A stretch of 64,000 nucleotides of DNA from Jiangella alba (GCF_900106035.1 NZ_FNUC01000002.1:124001-188000), one strand, 5' to 3'; positions 18,597 through 28,826 are shown, numbered from the stretch's first letter. A program made the numbers and translations. Notes: generated from the letters alone by a model not told the origin.

Positions 18597-18639
18597 CACA
18601 ACGGCGGCCCCCGGGACATCCCGGCGGGCCGCCGTTGTG
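18597..18639. terminator. Bidirectional terminator after nrdJ
   Basis: CACAACGGCGGCCC pairs perfectly with GGGCCGCCGTTGTG (14-bp stem, 15-nt loop that itself contains CCGGGA/TCCCGG), followed by TGTTT on the plus strand. It separates convergent genes. Confidence 0.85.
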
Positions 18640-18649
18640 TGTTTCCGGG

Positions 18650-19405
18650 TCAGTGGGGGAGCCGGGCGAGCCGGGCGCAGGTGACGGCCAGCCACGTCCA
18701 GCCGGCGAGGATGCCCGCCGTGAACGCCAACACGCCCCACGTCGCGCCGGCGCTGGCCGACACCGCGACGAAGCCGGCGAGGATCAGCGTCCCGCCGGCG
18801 ACGCTGTAGCGTGCCGCGCCGCGGCGGCCGGTGCGGCGCAGGTGGCGGCCGAGGGCGAAGCAGGCGATCGCGAAGCAGGTGAACCCGACGACGCCGGCGC
18901 CCATGTGAGCGAGGCCGTGCCAGCTGATCGTCTCGGCGGCCTCGGCCGGAGTGCCGGGCGGGAAGCCCTCGACCGGGTCGGCCCGGAAGGCGCCCGCGGC
19001 CAGCAGCGAGACGCCGAAGACGCCGACCAGGCGCGGCGCCCAGGTGCCGGCCCTGCCGGTCCGGCGCAGCCCGGCCGCCGCCGCCACCGTCAACACCGCG
19101 GCGACGACGAAGTTCGCGATCTGCACCCAGCCGAGGTCGCCGTTCGCCAGCACGCTCGCCGCATGCCGCGTCGGGTCGTACCCGTCGCGCACGACGTACT
19201 GCCCGACGACCGCCGCGACGTACAACGGCCCCGCGACCACGCCGGCGGTGAGCAGCCGGCGCTGCCCACGCGACGTGGCGGGCGTGGGGGCCGCGGCGGT
19301 GGTCGTGGCGGTGGTCGTGCCGGTCGTGGTGACGACGGGGGTGGCTGTGGCTGCGGTGACGGCGGTGACGGCGGAGGTGGTGGTGGCGGGGGTGGTGGTG
19401 GACAT
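18650..19405 (-). CDS. DUF998-type integral membrane protein
   Basis: 251 residues. The first ~45 are Thr/Ala/Val low complexity; then at least six hydrophobic spans (for example LLTAGVVAGPLYVAAVVGQYVV, NFVVAAVLTVAAAAGL, GVVGFTCFAIACFALG). The pattern DGYDPTRHAASVLANGDLGWVQ between spans 1 and 2 is characteristic of DUF998 proteins. Function is unknown for the family. It stands alone, preceded by a good sigma-70-like promoter and followed by a terminator shared with nrdJ. The Thr-rich head is coded by a slippage-prone GGTGGTG-type stretch. Confidence 0.8.
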   Translation of the reverse strand: MSTTTPATTTSAVTAVTAATATPVVTTTGTTTATTTAAAPTPATSRGQRRLLTAGVVAGPLYVAAVVGQYVVRDGYDPTRHAASVLANGDLGWVQIANFVVAAVLTVAAAAGLRRTGRAGTWAPRLVGVFGVSLLAAGAFRADPVEGFPPGTPAEAAETISWHGLAHMGAGVVGFTCFAIACFALGRHLRRTGRRGAARYSVAGGTLILAGFVAVSASAGATWGVLAFTAGILAGWTWLAVTCARLARLPH

Positions 19406-19446
19406 GGTCCCGTCCTTCCGGCGTGTGGTGTGCCCTGGCTGGCTCG

Positions 19447-19475
19447 ATCCTGCTACCGAAAAGAAAAATTGTCAA
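19447..19475 (-). promoter_or_regulatory. Sigma-70-type promoter for the DUF998 gene
   Basis: On the reverse strand TTGACA (19475-19470) and CAGGAT (19452-19447) are separated by 17 bases. The spacer is a T-rich run, one of the few AT-rich spots in the window. The start codon is about 40 bases downstream. Confidence 0.6.
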
Positions 19476-19991
19476 GGACGAAGGGAGTTGTCGGTAGCAC
19501 GGCTGATCCGGGCCGGGCCGGGACGTGTTCGAGGCTGCGGGGGCGTGCATGGGCGTGTGATGGCGCGCTGGACCGCGCCGATCGGGACGACGCGGTGCTG
19601 GGCCGCACGAGGCCGCGCAGCGGTGCGCAGAGCAGCGCTGGGGCGCGTTGAAGCGCCATCCGGCGCCACGCGGCGCCCGTAGGGGAGCAGACCCGGTCAG
19701 GGGTGCCGGTCAGCGCGTGGGGCAGCGGCGCCGGCCCGGGGCGCCCGGCGGGGCGTCGGCAAGGGGGCCGGCCCGGGGCGCCAGACAGGGGCGCCAGACA
19801 GGGGCGCCAGACAGGGGCGCCAGACAGGGGCGCGGGCAAGGGGACCGGGCAGGGCGCTGGCAAAGGAGAGCTGAGCAGGGGCGCCGGCAAGGGGGACCGG
19901 GCGGGCGCCGGGTCAGCAGCGCCCGGTCAGGGGGCCGGGCAAGGCGCCGGGCAAGGCGCCGGGTCAGCGGCGCGCCCGGTCACGTGCCCAG
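19476..19991. repeat. Gene-free spacer with 13-bp tandem repeats
   Basis: About 515 bases without a credible gene. A 13-bp unit (GCGCCAGACAGGG) is repeated exactly at 19778, 19791, 19804, 19817 and 19830, with a degenerate sixth copy at 19843. It lies inside a longer stretch (about 19700-19985) of imperfect GGGCGCCGGGCAAGG units. Frames here are open only because of base composition. Confidence 0.8.
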
Positions 19992-20813
19992 TCAGCGGCG
20001 AGGCTTGACGCCCGCCACCAGCTCCTTGACCCGCGACGGCTCGACGTAGCGGGCGCGGACGGCGCCGCTGGCGAGCTTGCGGATCAGCGCGTCCTCCGGC
20101 AGGGGCTGCTGCGACGCCAGGAGGATGACGTTGCCGTAGCGGCGTCCACGCAGCTGGCCGGGCTCGGCGATCAGGGCCACGTGGGCGAACACCTCGAGGG
20201 CCGTCGCCGCTTCGACGCGGGCTTCGCGGACCTGGGCGGTGTCGGCGACGTTGCCGACGTAGACGCCGGCGGGGGAGAGCACCCGCGCGACCGACGTGTA
20301 GAAGGCGACGTCGGCCAGGTGGGGCGGCACGTCGGAGCCGTCGAACGCGTCGCGGATGACGACGGCCGAATAGTCGTCCGGCAGCGACCGCAGCCCTTCC
20401 AGCGCGTCCATCGCCTTGAGCCGCAGCCCGCGCACCGACCGCAGCCCGAACGCCTGCCGCATCAGAGTGGCCAGCGCGGCGTCGATCTCGAACACCGTCT
20501 GCGGCGACCCCGGCCGCGTCGCCGCCACATAGCGGGCCAGCGTGCAGCCGGCCCCGCCGAGATGCAGCACGGACAGCGGCGCACCGGGCGGCGCGACGAC
20601 GTCGAGGAGGTGGCCGGTCCACTGGGTGTACTCGAAGTCCAGCCGGGTCGGGTCGTCGACGTCGACGTAGGAACTGGCCACCCCGTTGAGCCGGACCGAC
20701 CAGCCGCCGGGGTGGGCGCGGTCCGGGATCAGCTCCGCCGTCCCGGAGTCGACGTGGTGGGTCCCGGCGAAGCGCTCGGGACGTGGGCGGTCGCTGGCAC
20801 GGGACGGGGGCAC
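19992..20813 (-). CDS. Spermidine synthase-like (SpeE fold) methyltransferase-family protein
   Basis: 273 residues with a Rossmann nucleotide-binding core: VLHLGGAGCTLARYV (motif I), TVFEID as the acidic loop, and AVVIRDAFDGSDVP, as in polyamine aminopropyltransferases. The N-terminal beta region (NGVASSYVDVDDPTRLDFEYTQW) is also SpeE-like. It lacks the long membrane domains of some actinobacterial relatives. The GTG at 20813 was chosen because the coding pattern begins there and the region beyond belongs to the divergent gene; the start is uncertain. Whether it makes polyamines cannot be told. Confidence 0.78.
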   Translation of the reverse strand: MPPSRASDRPRPERFAGTHHVDSGTAELIPDRAHPGGWSVRLNGVASSYVDVDDPTRLDFEYTQWTGHLLDVVAPPGAPLSVLHLGGAGCTLARYVAATRPGSPQTVFEIDAALATLMRQAFGLRSVRGLRLKAMDALEGLRSLPDDYSAVVIRDAFDGSDVPPHLADVAFYTSVARVLSPAGVYVGNVADTAQVREARVEAATALEVFAHVALIAEPGQLRGRRYGNVILLASQQPLPEDALIRKLASGAVRARYVEPSRVKELVAGVKPRR

Positions 20814-20831
20814 GAGCGATAGGTTCGCAGC

Positions 20832-21893
<1,062 letters not shown>

Positions 21894-21897
21894 CCCG

Positions 21898-22659
21898 ATG
21901 AACGAGCGTCAGCGCCGCAACCCGCGCACCGAGGCCATCTGGGCCCAGCTGTACGAGGCGCTGGCCGCGCTGAGCGCCTCGACCGGCCGCCGCGACCTCG
22001 ACATCGTCGACCTCGGCGGCGGGAGCGGCGTGTTCGCGGTGCCGCTGGCCCGCATCGGCCACCGCGTCACCGTCGTCGACCCGAGCCCGAACGCGCTGGC
22101 CGCGCTGGCTCGCCGGGCGGCCGAGGCGGGCGTGGGCGACCAGGTCACGGGCGTGCAGGGCGACGCGGCCGGGCTGGCCGGCGTGGTCGGGCCCGGCGGC
22201 GCCGACGTCGTGCTGTGCCACGGGGTGCTCGAGGTGGTCGACGACGTCTCCGGTGCGGTGACGGCCATCGCGGCGGCGCTGCGCCCCGGCGGCGTCGCGA
22301 GCGTCGTGGTCGCCCAGCGCTACGCCGCGGTGCTCGCGAAGGCACTGGCCGGGCATTTCGCCGACGCCCGGCACCTGCTCGACGACCCCGACGGCCGCTG
22401 GGGCGGCTCCGACCCGCTGCCGCGCCGGTTCGACGAGGACGGCGTCAGGGCGCTGCTCGCGGCCGCCGGGCTGCGCGTCGACGAGGTGCACGGTGTGAGA
22501 GTGCTCACCGACCTCGTCGCCGGCGGCGTCGTCGACGACCCCGCCGAGGTGGCCGCGCTGGCCGAACTGGAGGCCGCCGTGGTCGCACATCCGGCGTTCC
22601 GGGCCGTCGCCGCGGCTCTGCACGTGCTCGCCGGACGGCCCGCGGGAGCCGACGTGTGA
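21898..22659 (+). CDS. Class I SAM-dependent methyltransferase
   Basis: 253 residues. Motif I is VDLGGGSGVFAVPLA (about residues 38-52), followed by VTVVDPSPNALAAL with the acidic ribose-binding loop, DVVLCHGVLEVVDD (motif IV) and LRPGGVASVVV. It resembles SmtA/UbiE-like enzymes; the substrate is unknown. The ATG at 21898 is 4 bases after the reductase stop, so they are probably cotranscribed. Confidence 0.85.
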   Translation: MNERQRRNPRTEAIWAQLYEALAALSASTGRRDLDIVDLGGGSGVFAVPLARIGHRVTVVDPSPNALAALARRAAEAGVGDQVTGVQGDAAGLAGVVGPGGADVVLCHGVLEVVDDVSGAVTAIAAALRPGGVASVVVAQRYAAVLAKALAGHFADARHLLDDPDGRWGGSDPLPRRFDEDGVRALLAAAGLRVDEVHGVRVLTDLVAGGVVDDPAEVAALAELEAAVVAHPAFRAVAAALHVLAGRPAGADV

Positions 22660-22790
22660 TCGGCCTGCGGGCGGGTACTGCGACACCGAATCGCTTCGGT
22701 ACTGCACCCGGCTTTCTTCGGTGGCGTCGGCCGCATATGCTGGTCCTTACAGCAGGTGCCCAAGGTTTCCGTGTTCATTGGAGGGGAACG

Positions 22791-23225
22791 GTGCCACTCT
22801 CCGATCATGAGCAGCGGCTGCTCGAGCAGATGGAGCAGGCGCTGCTCGCTGAGGATCCGAAGTTCGCCACCGCCATGCGTGGCGCGGATCTTCGGCGGCG
22901 GTACCGGCGACGCGCGGTCTTTGCCGGTCTGGTCTTCGTCGTCGGCGTCGTGTTGCTCATGACGGGCGCCGTCACTCAGGTCATTCCGCTCGGCGTGGCG
23001 GGCTTCGTCGTCATGCTCGGCTCGGCCTTCTACGCCGTCACGTCGTGGCGTCGCGTTCCGCCGAACGACGGCACGGCCGCCACTGCCACCGGCGAAGTGC
23101 CCGACATCAGCCCGGGTTCGCCCCGCCGGCAGCGCCGCCCCAAGGGGCCGCGCAACAACGGCTCGTTCATGGACCGCATGGAGCAGCGCTGGCGCAACCG
23201 GCGCGAGCGCGGCTACGGCCAGTAA
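22791..23225 (+). CDS. DUF3040 membrane protein
   Basis: 144 residues. The N-terminus LSDHEQRLLEQMEQALLAEDPKFA is the DUF3040 signature. Two hydrophobic spans follow (AVFAGLVFVVGVVLLMTGAV and LGVAGFVVMLGSAFYAV), then a basic tail (RRQRRPKGPRNN and the terminal RNRRERGYGQ). The GTG at 22791 has GGAGGGGAA directly upstream. Found beside the moxR/dcw region in many actinobacteria; role unknown. The 130 bases upstream contain only a 6-bp hairpin (22685-22700). Confidence 0.88.
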   Translation: MPLSDHEQRLLEQMEQALLAEDPKFATAMRGADLRRRYRRRAVFAGLVFVVGVVLLMTGAVTQVIPLGVAGFVVMLGSAFYAVTSWRRVPPNDGTAATATGEVPDISPGSPRRQRRPKGPRNNGSFMDRMEQRWRNRRERGYGQ

Positions 23226-23281
23226 CGGCACCGCGGCAGCAGCACCGCAGCAGTAGCAGCACCACCACGGTTCACGCGTCC

Positions 23282-23303
23282 GGCGCCGCCTTCGGGCGGC
23301 GCC
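23282..23303 (+). terminator. Terminator of the DUF3040 gene
   Basis: GGCGCCGCC-TTCG-GGCGGCGCC: a perfect 9-bp stem with a UUCG tetraloop, followed by TCTTGCGTTT. Confidence 0.85.
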
Positions 23304-23362
23304 TCTTGCGTTTCCGGTCCGCCCTGCGCGCCACCACCTGGTCCGGTGTGGTGCCGACCGGG

Positions 23363-23390
23363 CCGGCCCACCCACGATCGGGTGGGCCGG
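23363..23390 (-). terminator. Terminator of the moxR-DUF58-transglutaminase operon
   Basis: CCGGCCCACCC pairs perfectly with GGGTGGGCCGG round a 6-nt loop, just after the reverse-strand stop codon at 23397. Confidence 0.75.
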
Positions 23391-23396
23391 GCGCGG

Positions 23397-25766
23397 TCAC
23401 TCGGCCGGGGGACGGGGCGCCGGCAGCCGGCGCCGCAGGCTGGACGAGGCGACGGAGTCGCGCAGCCGCTCGCCGGTGGCGTCGATCCAGTCGAACCCCT
23501 CGACCAGCCGGCGGTTCGCCTCGACCGCGCTGTCGCGGTAGCGGGTCGGCAGCAGGAACGCCTTGACCCGCCGGCCGATCGACGCCGAGCGGGCGATGGA
23601 GCGGCGCACCAGTTCGGTGTCGTCGTGCAGCGCCTCGACGGGCTCGGCCCGGCGGGCGTAGCGGGCCTGCTCGACGGCGCCGACGAGGTGATCGAGCAAC
23701 TGCCGGTCGTCGTCGCCGAGGGAGGCGGCCGTCGCCAGCCGGCGGCCGGTGGACCGCGGCGTGGCGGCGGGATCCCAGGGGTGGCCGGCGTCGCGGGCGG
23801 ATTCGCGCAGGTCGGCCCACGCGGCCTCGGCCAGCGCGCCGGGATCGTCGCCGGCCTGCCGCCAGCGCAGCCGGCGGCCGACGCGCGCGGCCACCGACGG
23901 GGTGGCGAAGAACGCCGCCAGCGCCAGCGCGCCGAGCACGATGAGCGGCCACTGCGACGGCGGGTCCTGGCTGCCGGACGCGGCGCCGCCGCCGAGCTCG
24001 TCGTCGCGCGGGATGGACGGCGCCGTGCTGGTCGGCTGCGACGTGGGGGAGCTGGGGTCGTTGGGGTCGGGCACCGGCGCGTTCTGGGTGGGCACGATGG
24101 TCCAGTCGGGGGCGCGGCCGGTGATGGCGGCCGGCGTGGGCTCGAACCGGACCCAGCCGGACCCCTCGAAGTACAGCTCCGGCCAGGCGTGGGAGTCGTG
24201 CGCGCGGACGAGGTAGGTGCCGTTGCCCTGGTAGTCGCCGGCGGTGAAGCCGACCGCGACCCGCGCCGGGATGCCGAGGTAGCGGGCCATGATGGCCATG
24301 GTCGCGGCGAACTGCTCGCAGTAGCCGCGCCGGTCGTTCAGGAAGTCGACCAGCGCGTTGGCCGTGTGGCCGGACGTCGACTCGATGTCGTACTCGAAGC
24401 CGCCCTGCGGCCCGCGGAACCACTGCTGCAGCGCGGCCGCCTTGCTGAAGTCGTCGGCAGCGCCCTCGGTGACCTCGTCGGCGAGTTCGGTGACCTCGGC
24501 CGGGAGCTCGTCGGGCAGCTCGAGCATGGCGTCGACATCGTCGCTGGGCGGCCCGGCGTTGCGCAGCGCCTCGACGCTCGGCTCGACCACCAGGCTCTGC
24601 ACGTTGTACGAGCGGGCGCGGACGTCGTCGCCGTCGGCCACGACGTCGAGGGTGGGCCCGTGGTAGCGCCAGTCGCCGTCGATGGTGATGCTCTGCGCCG
24701 GGTAGGGGAGCGGCAGCCAGCTGGAGCTGAAGTCGGGGCTGACGTTGATGTCGTAGTCGATGCGCGGCCAGTCGGCCTGCTCGAGGCCCTGCGGCCACGG
24801 CAGCCCGCTGTCGACGGAGTCGGGTACCGGCCGGTCGGACGTCTTCCACTCCTCGCCGTCGAACACGTCGAGCGTGACGATGCGGATGTAGGTGGCGGCG
24901 TCGGTGTCGGCGCTGGAGCTGTAGCGCAGCACCTCGACGTTCTCGCGGCGCTGCAGGTTGCGCTGGAGGTCGATGATCGGGTTGTCGGTGCGGATGGTCT
25001 GCCCGCCACCCCCGCCGCCACCGCGGCCCGGGCCGAGCACGCCCTCCGTCAGCACCGGCGCGAGACCCGGCACGGCGACCGCTACCGCCAGCGCCACCGC
25101 GCCGACCCGGCGGCCGTTGCGGGCCAGCGAGTCGGTCTCGGGGATGCCGCTGCGCCGCGCCGACGGGCTGGCCGAGCGCCCCCACGCCGCGACCCGAGTG
25201 CGTCCCTCGGACACCAGCAGCGCCAGGAACCCGGCCGCCGGCGGCAGGAACCACCACCAGTCCAGCCCGATGGTCATGGCCGTGGCCGCGACGGCGTAGC
25301 AGGCGGCCAGCGGCACGCCGGCCAGCGGCACCTTGCGCAGCCAGACGGCGAGGGTGTCGACCAGCAGCGCCACGACGCCGGCGCCGCCGACCACCAGCAT
25401 GAGGATGCCGCGCGGCACCGGGATGGGCGCGACGTAGGTGTTGGTGACGTCGATGCCCTCTTGGAAGACGTCGACCAGCCGGGTGGCCCAGTCGGTGGTC
25501 GGGATGAACCCGAGCAGCGCGACGTCGTTGGCCACCAGCACGCCCAGCCACAGCACGACGACGGCCAGCTGCGCGACCGGGACCAGCAGCGCCGGCACGC
25601 CGAGCTTGCGCAGCACGTAGCCGGTGCCGGCGACCAGCGCGACCACGAGCGCGGCCGGCACGATCCAGTCGTCGGTCTGCGTGATGGCGAACAGCGGCAC
25701 CACCGACAGCCAGGCCGCCACGGCCGCGACGATGGTCAGGCGGCCGTGGGCGCTCAGCGACGACAT
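23397..25766 (-). CDS. TgpA-type membrane transglutaminase-like protein
   Basis: 789 residues. The N-terminal half has five or more hydrophobic spans (for example LTIVAAVAAWLSVVPLFAI and ILMLVVGGAGVVALLVDTL), matching DUF3488. A soluble transglutaminase-like domain has the catalytic Cys in RRGYCEQFAATMA, His in DSHAWPELYF and Asp in GSGWVRFEPTPA. After a Ser/Thr/Pro stretch a further span (WPLIVLGALALAAFFAT) precedes a cytoplasmic tail. The ATG overlaps the DUF58 stop by one base. MoxR, DUF58 and TgpA form a conserved operon, probably involved in assembling membrane or wall complexes; the substrate is unknown. Confidence 0.92.
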   Translation of the reverse strand: MSSLSAHGRLTIVAAVAAWLSVVPLFAITQTDDWIVPAALVVALVAGTGYVLRKLGVPALLVPVAQLAVVVLWLGVLVANDVALLGFIPTTDWATRLVDVFQEGIDVTNTYVAPIPVPRGILMLVVGGAGVVALLVDTLAVWLRKVPLAGVPLAACYAVAATAMTIGLDWWWFLPPAAGFLALLVSEGRTRVAAWGRSASPSARRSGIPETDSLARNGRRVGAVALAVAVAVPGLAPVLTEGVLGPGRGGGGGGGQTIRTDNPIIDLQRNLQRRENVEVLRYSSSADTDAATYIRIVTLDVFDGEEWKTSDRPVPDSVDSGLPWPQGLEQADWPRIDYDINVSPDFSSSWLPLPYPAQSITIDGDWRYHGPTLDVVADGDDVRARSYNVQSLVVEPSVEALRNAGPPSDDVDAMLELPDELPAEVTELADEVTEGAADDFSKAAALQQWFRGPQGGFEYDIESTSGHTANALVDFLNDRRGYCEQFAATMAIMARYLGIPARVAVGFTAGDYQGNGTYLVRAHDSHAWPELYFEGSGWVRFEPTPAAITGRAPDWTIVPTQNAPVPDPNDPSSPTSQPTSTAPSIPRDDELGGGAASGSQDPPSQWPLIVLGALALAAFFATPSVAARVGRRLRWRQAGDDPGALAEAAWADLRESARDAGHPWDPAATPRSTGRRLATAASLGDDDRQLLDHLVGAVEQARYARRAEPVEALHDDTELVRRSIARSASIGRRVKAFLLPTRYRDSAVEANRRLVEGFDWIDATGERLRDSVASSSLRRRLPAPRPPAE

Positions 25767-27082
25767 CAGCTCGCCTCCGGTCCGGTCGAGACGCCGGCCG
25801 TGGCCTGCGCCTGCACGGCCGGGCGCTGCAGCCCGAGGCGCTCCCACAGCGTGGCCAGGTGCTCGCCGCGCTTGGCGACGATGACGTTCCAGCCGGCGCT
25901 GCGCAGCACCTGCACGCCGGCCGTGAGCCGCACCTGCTCGCGGCTGTTCTCACCCAGCGACGTCCACGACATGACGTCGAGGACGACGGCCAGCGCGGCG
26001 GTGGAGCCCTGCCGCAGCCCGGCGACGACGTGCGCCTCGGGCTCGGTGAGCCGGCCGAACACGCCGACCAGCAGGCCGGTGGCGGCCTCGGCGCCGCTGA
26101 GGAGGTCGGGCCAGCGGCCGATGGACGCGTCGCGCTGCGGCTGGACGACGGCGAGCGCGTCGAGCAGCGATACCTTGGCGTCGCCGGGACCGCTGGCGGG
26201 GTCGTGCCAGTTGGTGGAGACGGCGCCGCCGTGGTCGGTGACCAGCCGGACGGCGTAGCCGCGCTCGGCCAGGTGGACGCCGACGGACGCGGCCGCGGTG
26301 ACGCTCCATTCGAGCGAGGAGTCGATGCCCTCGCCGGTGTGCCCGGACGTGCGGGTGTCGAGCAGGAGCGTGGCCCGGCTCTGCCAGGGCTGCTCCTCGC
26401 GGCGGACCATCAGCTCGCCATGGTGGGCGGTGGCGCGCCAGTGCACGCGGCGCATGTCGTCGCCGATGCGGTAGGCGCGGATGGTGGCGTCCTCCTCACC
26501 GGCGGCGGCGATGGCCCGCGGCCGGCTCTCGCCGCTGCCGCTCCACTCGCCGACCAGCCGGACCGGCGGCAGCTGGTGCACCGTGGGCGTGACGATGAGC
26601 GTGCCGACGTCGCTGAACGCGCGGCGCAGCTCGACCATGCCGAACGGGTCGGTGACGCGCACCGTCAGCGGGCCGACCTTGTACCGGCCGCGCACCACCG
26701 GGTCGATGGAGTAGGTGACGTCGCGCCGGAACCGCGACCACACGTGGTCGAGGACGAACCGCGGCCGGGCGCCGAGCGTGAACGGGATGCTGTCCTCGAC
26801 CAGCAGCACGCCGGTGGGGATGCGCGCGGAGTTGGCCAGCTGCAGGCGCACCGTGGCCCGCTCGCCGACGGACACCCGCGGCGGCTCGACGGAGCGCGAC
26901 GCGGCCAGCCGGACCCGGCTGCGCAGCGCCACCATGAGGCTGATGGCCGGGACGACGACCAGCAGCAGGCCGACCCTGAGCACGTCGCGCTGCCCGGCGA
27001 GGACGGCGGCCAGGACGGCGCCGCCGCCGACGGCCAGGAAGGTCCAGCCGCGTCGGGTGAGACCGGACAGCGCGTCGTTCAT
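25766..27082 (-). CDS. DUF58 (MoxR-associated, vWA-like) protein
   Basis: 438 residues. Two N-terminal hydrophobic spans (WTFLAVGGGAVLAAVLAG and VGLLLVVVPAISLMVAL) are followed by a beta-rich region and the DUF58 signature YRIGDDMRRVHWRATAHHGELMVR (cited in parts: YRIGDDMRRVHW, ATAHHGELMVR). A vWA-like fold follows with LLLDTR. Works with the MoxR ATPase encoded immediately upstream; 6-base gap to moxR and one-base overlap with the transglutaminase gene indicate one operon. Confidence 0.9.
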   Translation of the reverse strand: MNDALSGLTRRGWTFLAVGGGAVLAAVLAGQRDVLRVGLLLVVVPAISLMVALRSRVRLAASRSVEPPRVSVGERATVRLQLANSARIPTGVLLVEDSIPFTLGARPRFVLDHVWSRFRRDVTYSIDPVVRGRYKVGPLTVRVTDPFGMVELRRAFSDVGTLIVTPTVHQLPPVRLVGEWSGSGESRPRAIAAAGEEDATIRAYRIGDDMRRVHWRATAHHGELMVRREEQPWQSRATLLLDTRTSGHTGEGIDSSLEWSVTAAASVGVHLAERGYAVRLVTDHGGAVSTNWHDPASGPGDAKVSLLDALAVVQPQRDASIGRWPDLLSGAEAATGLLVGVFGRLTEPEAHVVAGLRQGSTAALAVVLDVMSWTSLGENSREQVRLTAGVQVLRSAGWNVIVAKRGEHLATLWERLGLQRPAVQAQATAGVSTGPEAS

Positions 27083-27088
27083 CGGCGG

Positions 27089-28102
27089 CTACCGAGCCGG
27101 TTCGGGCTGCGGGATGCGCTGGATGAGGTCGGCGACGATGCTGCCGGCGTCGCGGCGGCCGATCTGCGCCTCGGCCGTGGGCAGCAGCCGGTGCCCGAGG
27201 ACGGGCGCGGCCAGCGCCTGGATGTCGTCGGGCAGCACGTACTCGCGGCCCTCGAGCCCGGCCCACGCCTTCGCCGCCCGGATGAGGTGCAGCGTGGCCC
27301 GCGGTGACGCGCCGAGCCGGAGATCGGGCGAGGTGCGGGTGGCCGTGGTGAGGGCGACCGCGTACTCCTTGATCGGGTCGGCGACGTACACGCCGCGGAC
27401 CAGCCGGACCAGCTTGTGCACGTGCGCGGCGTCGGTGACCGGCTCGAGCGGGTCGAGCGCGCTGGTGGAGCCGTGGGTGTCGATCATCTCGATCTCGTCG
27501 CGCGGCGACGGGTAGCCCATGGACAGGCGCATCATGAAGCGGTCGCGCTGGGCCTCGGGGAGGGGGTAGGTGCCCTCCATCTCGATGGGGTTCTGCGTGG
27601 CGACCACCATGAACGGCGCCTCGAGCTGGTACGTGGTGCCGTCGACGGTGACCTGCCGCTCCTCCATGCACTCGAGCAGCGCGGACTGCGTCTTCGGCGA
27701 GGCGCGGTTGATCTCGTCGCCGACGACGATGTTCGCGAACACGCCGCCCGGCTTGAACTCGAACTCGCGGGTCGACTGGTTGAACACCGACACGCCCGTG
27801 ACGTCGCTGGGCATGAGGTCGGGCGTGAACTGGATGCGGCGCACCGTGCAGTCGATGGCGCGGGCCACGGACTTCGCCAGCATGGTCTTGCCGACGCCGG
27901 GGACGTCCTCGATGAGGATGTGGCCCTCAGCCAGCAGCACGGTGAGGGCCAGCTTGATGACCTCGGGCTTGCCCTCGACGACCGAGCCGATGGCGGCCTG
28001 TATGCGGGCTGCGGTGTCGGCGAGGTCGCCGAGCGCCAACTCGGGCACGGCCTCGCCGGGCGCCTGCTGTGGATGATGGCCCGGGTTGAGCGGCTCAGGC
28101 AC
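27089..28102 (-). CDS. MoxR family AAA+ ATPase
   Basis: Chaperone-like ATPase, 337 residues. Walker A is EDVPGVGKTMLAKS, Walker B VVGDEINRASPKTQSAL, sensor 1 VVATQNPIEMEGTYPLPEAQ; the sensor-2/lid region has LRLGASPRAT. The GTG at 28102 has AGGAGGAA four bases upstream, better than any start further out. First gene of the reverse operon; probably remodels partners of the DUF58 protein. Promoter probably in 28103-28260. Confidence 0.93.
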   Translation of the reverse strand: MPEPLNPGHHPQQAPGEAVPELALGDLADTAARIQAAIGSVVEGKPEVIKLALTVLLAEGHILIEDVPGVGKTMLAKSVARAIDCTVRRIQFTPDLMPSDVTGVSVFNQSTREFEFKPGGVFANIVVGDEINRASPKTQSALLECMEERQVTVDGTTYQLEAPFMVVATQNPIEMEGTYPLPEAQRDRFMMRLSMGYPSPRDEIEMIDTHGSTSALDPLEPVTDAAHVHKLVRLVRGVYVADPIKEYAVALTTATRTSPDLRLGASPRATLHLIRAAKAWAGLEGREYVLPDDIQALAAPVLGHRLLPTAEAQIGRRDAGSIVADLIQRIPQPEPAR

Positions 28103-28760
28103 GTTTCCTCCTTCGATCCCCGACCTCGTCGGCGTGACGTGCCTCGGCCGATCGCGGCACTCCGCTGTCCTGTCTCGCAGTGGTGCGACGTGCGGACCCA
28201 CCCAGCGGGTTCCCATCGGCCACGGCTTTCGCTTACCCGCAGAGCCTATGTCCACTACGTGTGCACGCGCATCCATCCGAACCGGACATTCCCCGATGGC
28301 CCGGCCTGGTCGGACGGTGTGTCACCACCGGTGGGCGGTGATCCACCCACCGTTCCACCCTCCCGGCCGAGTCGATCACGGAGAAGACGGGCTTCCCACG
28401 CGCGGGAAGCCCGAGTTCTCCATGATCAACGGTCCCGGCCGGCCGGCGTGGCCTCCGGGCGCCGCCCCCGGCGGGCGGGCGGGCCGGCCGGCCTGGCCTC
28501 CGGGCGCCGCCCCCGGCGGGCCGTTCCCCACTTCCCTCCACCACCGCCTCCACCCGCCGGGCCGGCGTCGCTGACCAGGGGCGACGTGGAGGCGTCCGCC
28601 GCGGGTGCGGGCCGGTGGCCCCGGCGCGCCCCACCTGCCCCCACTCGCCCCCCACAACGCCCCCTCGCCGCTCGGCGGGGCGCTGACCAGCGCGGACGCC
28701 GTCTGGCGTCGCCACGGCGCGAGGTCCGCGGGGGGCGTGGTGGGGCGTGGTGGGGCTGAA
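28103..28760. other. Gene-free spacer between moxR and mraZ
   Basis: No credible gene. It contains a perfect 9-bp hairpin GGGCTTCCC/GGGAAGCCC (28389-28412), and a 27-bp direct repeat (starting TGGCCTCCGGGCGCC) at 28449 and 28494, 45 bp apart. The right end merges with a GTGGGG-rich run that leads to the mraZ repeats. Promoters for both divergent operons should be here. Confidence 0.6.
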
Positions 28761-28761
28761 T

Positions 28762-28826
28762 GTGGTTGCAAGTGGGGGAGAGTGGAGTAGAGTGGCGGGC
28801 AATGGAGGAAGAGTGGTCCGGGGTGG
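28762..28826 (+). promoter_or_regulatory. Phased GTGG repeats, probable MraZ operator array
   Basis: GTGG occurs at 28762, 28772, 28782, 28792, 28813 and 28823, with ATGG at 28802: exact 10-bp steps, then 11, then 10. MraZ is known to bind several direct GTGG-type repeats upstream of its own gene. The array ends about 50 bases before the mraZ start. Confidence 0.7.

Noticed and set aside
23272-25953. 893-codon reverse frame overlapping the TgpA gene
   Set aside because: Ala/Arg-rich shadow; the other frame carries the transglutaminase domain, spans and operon overlap.
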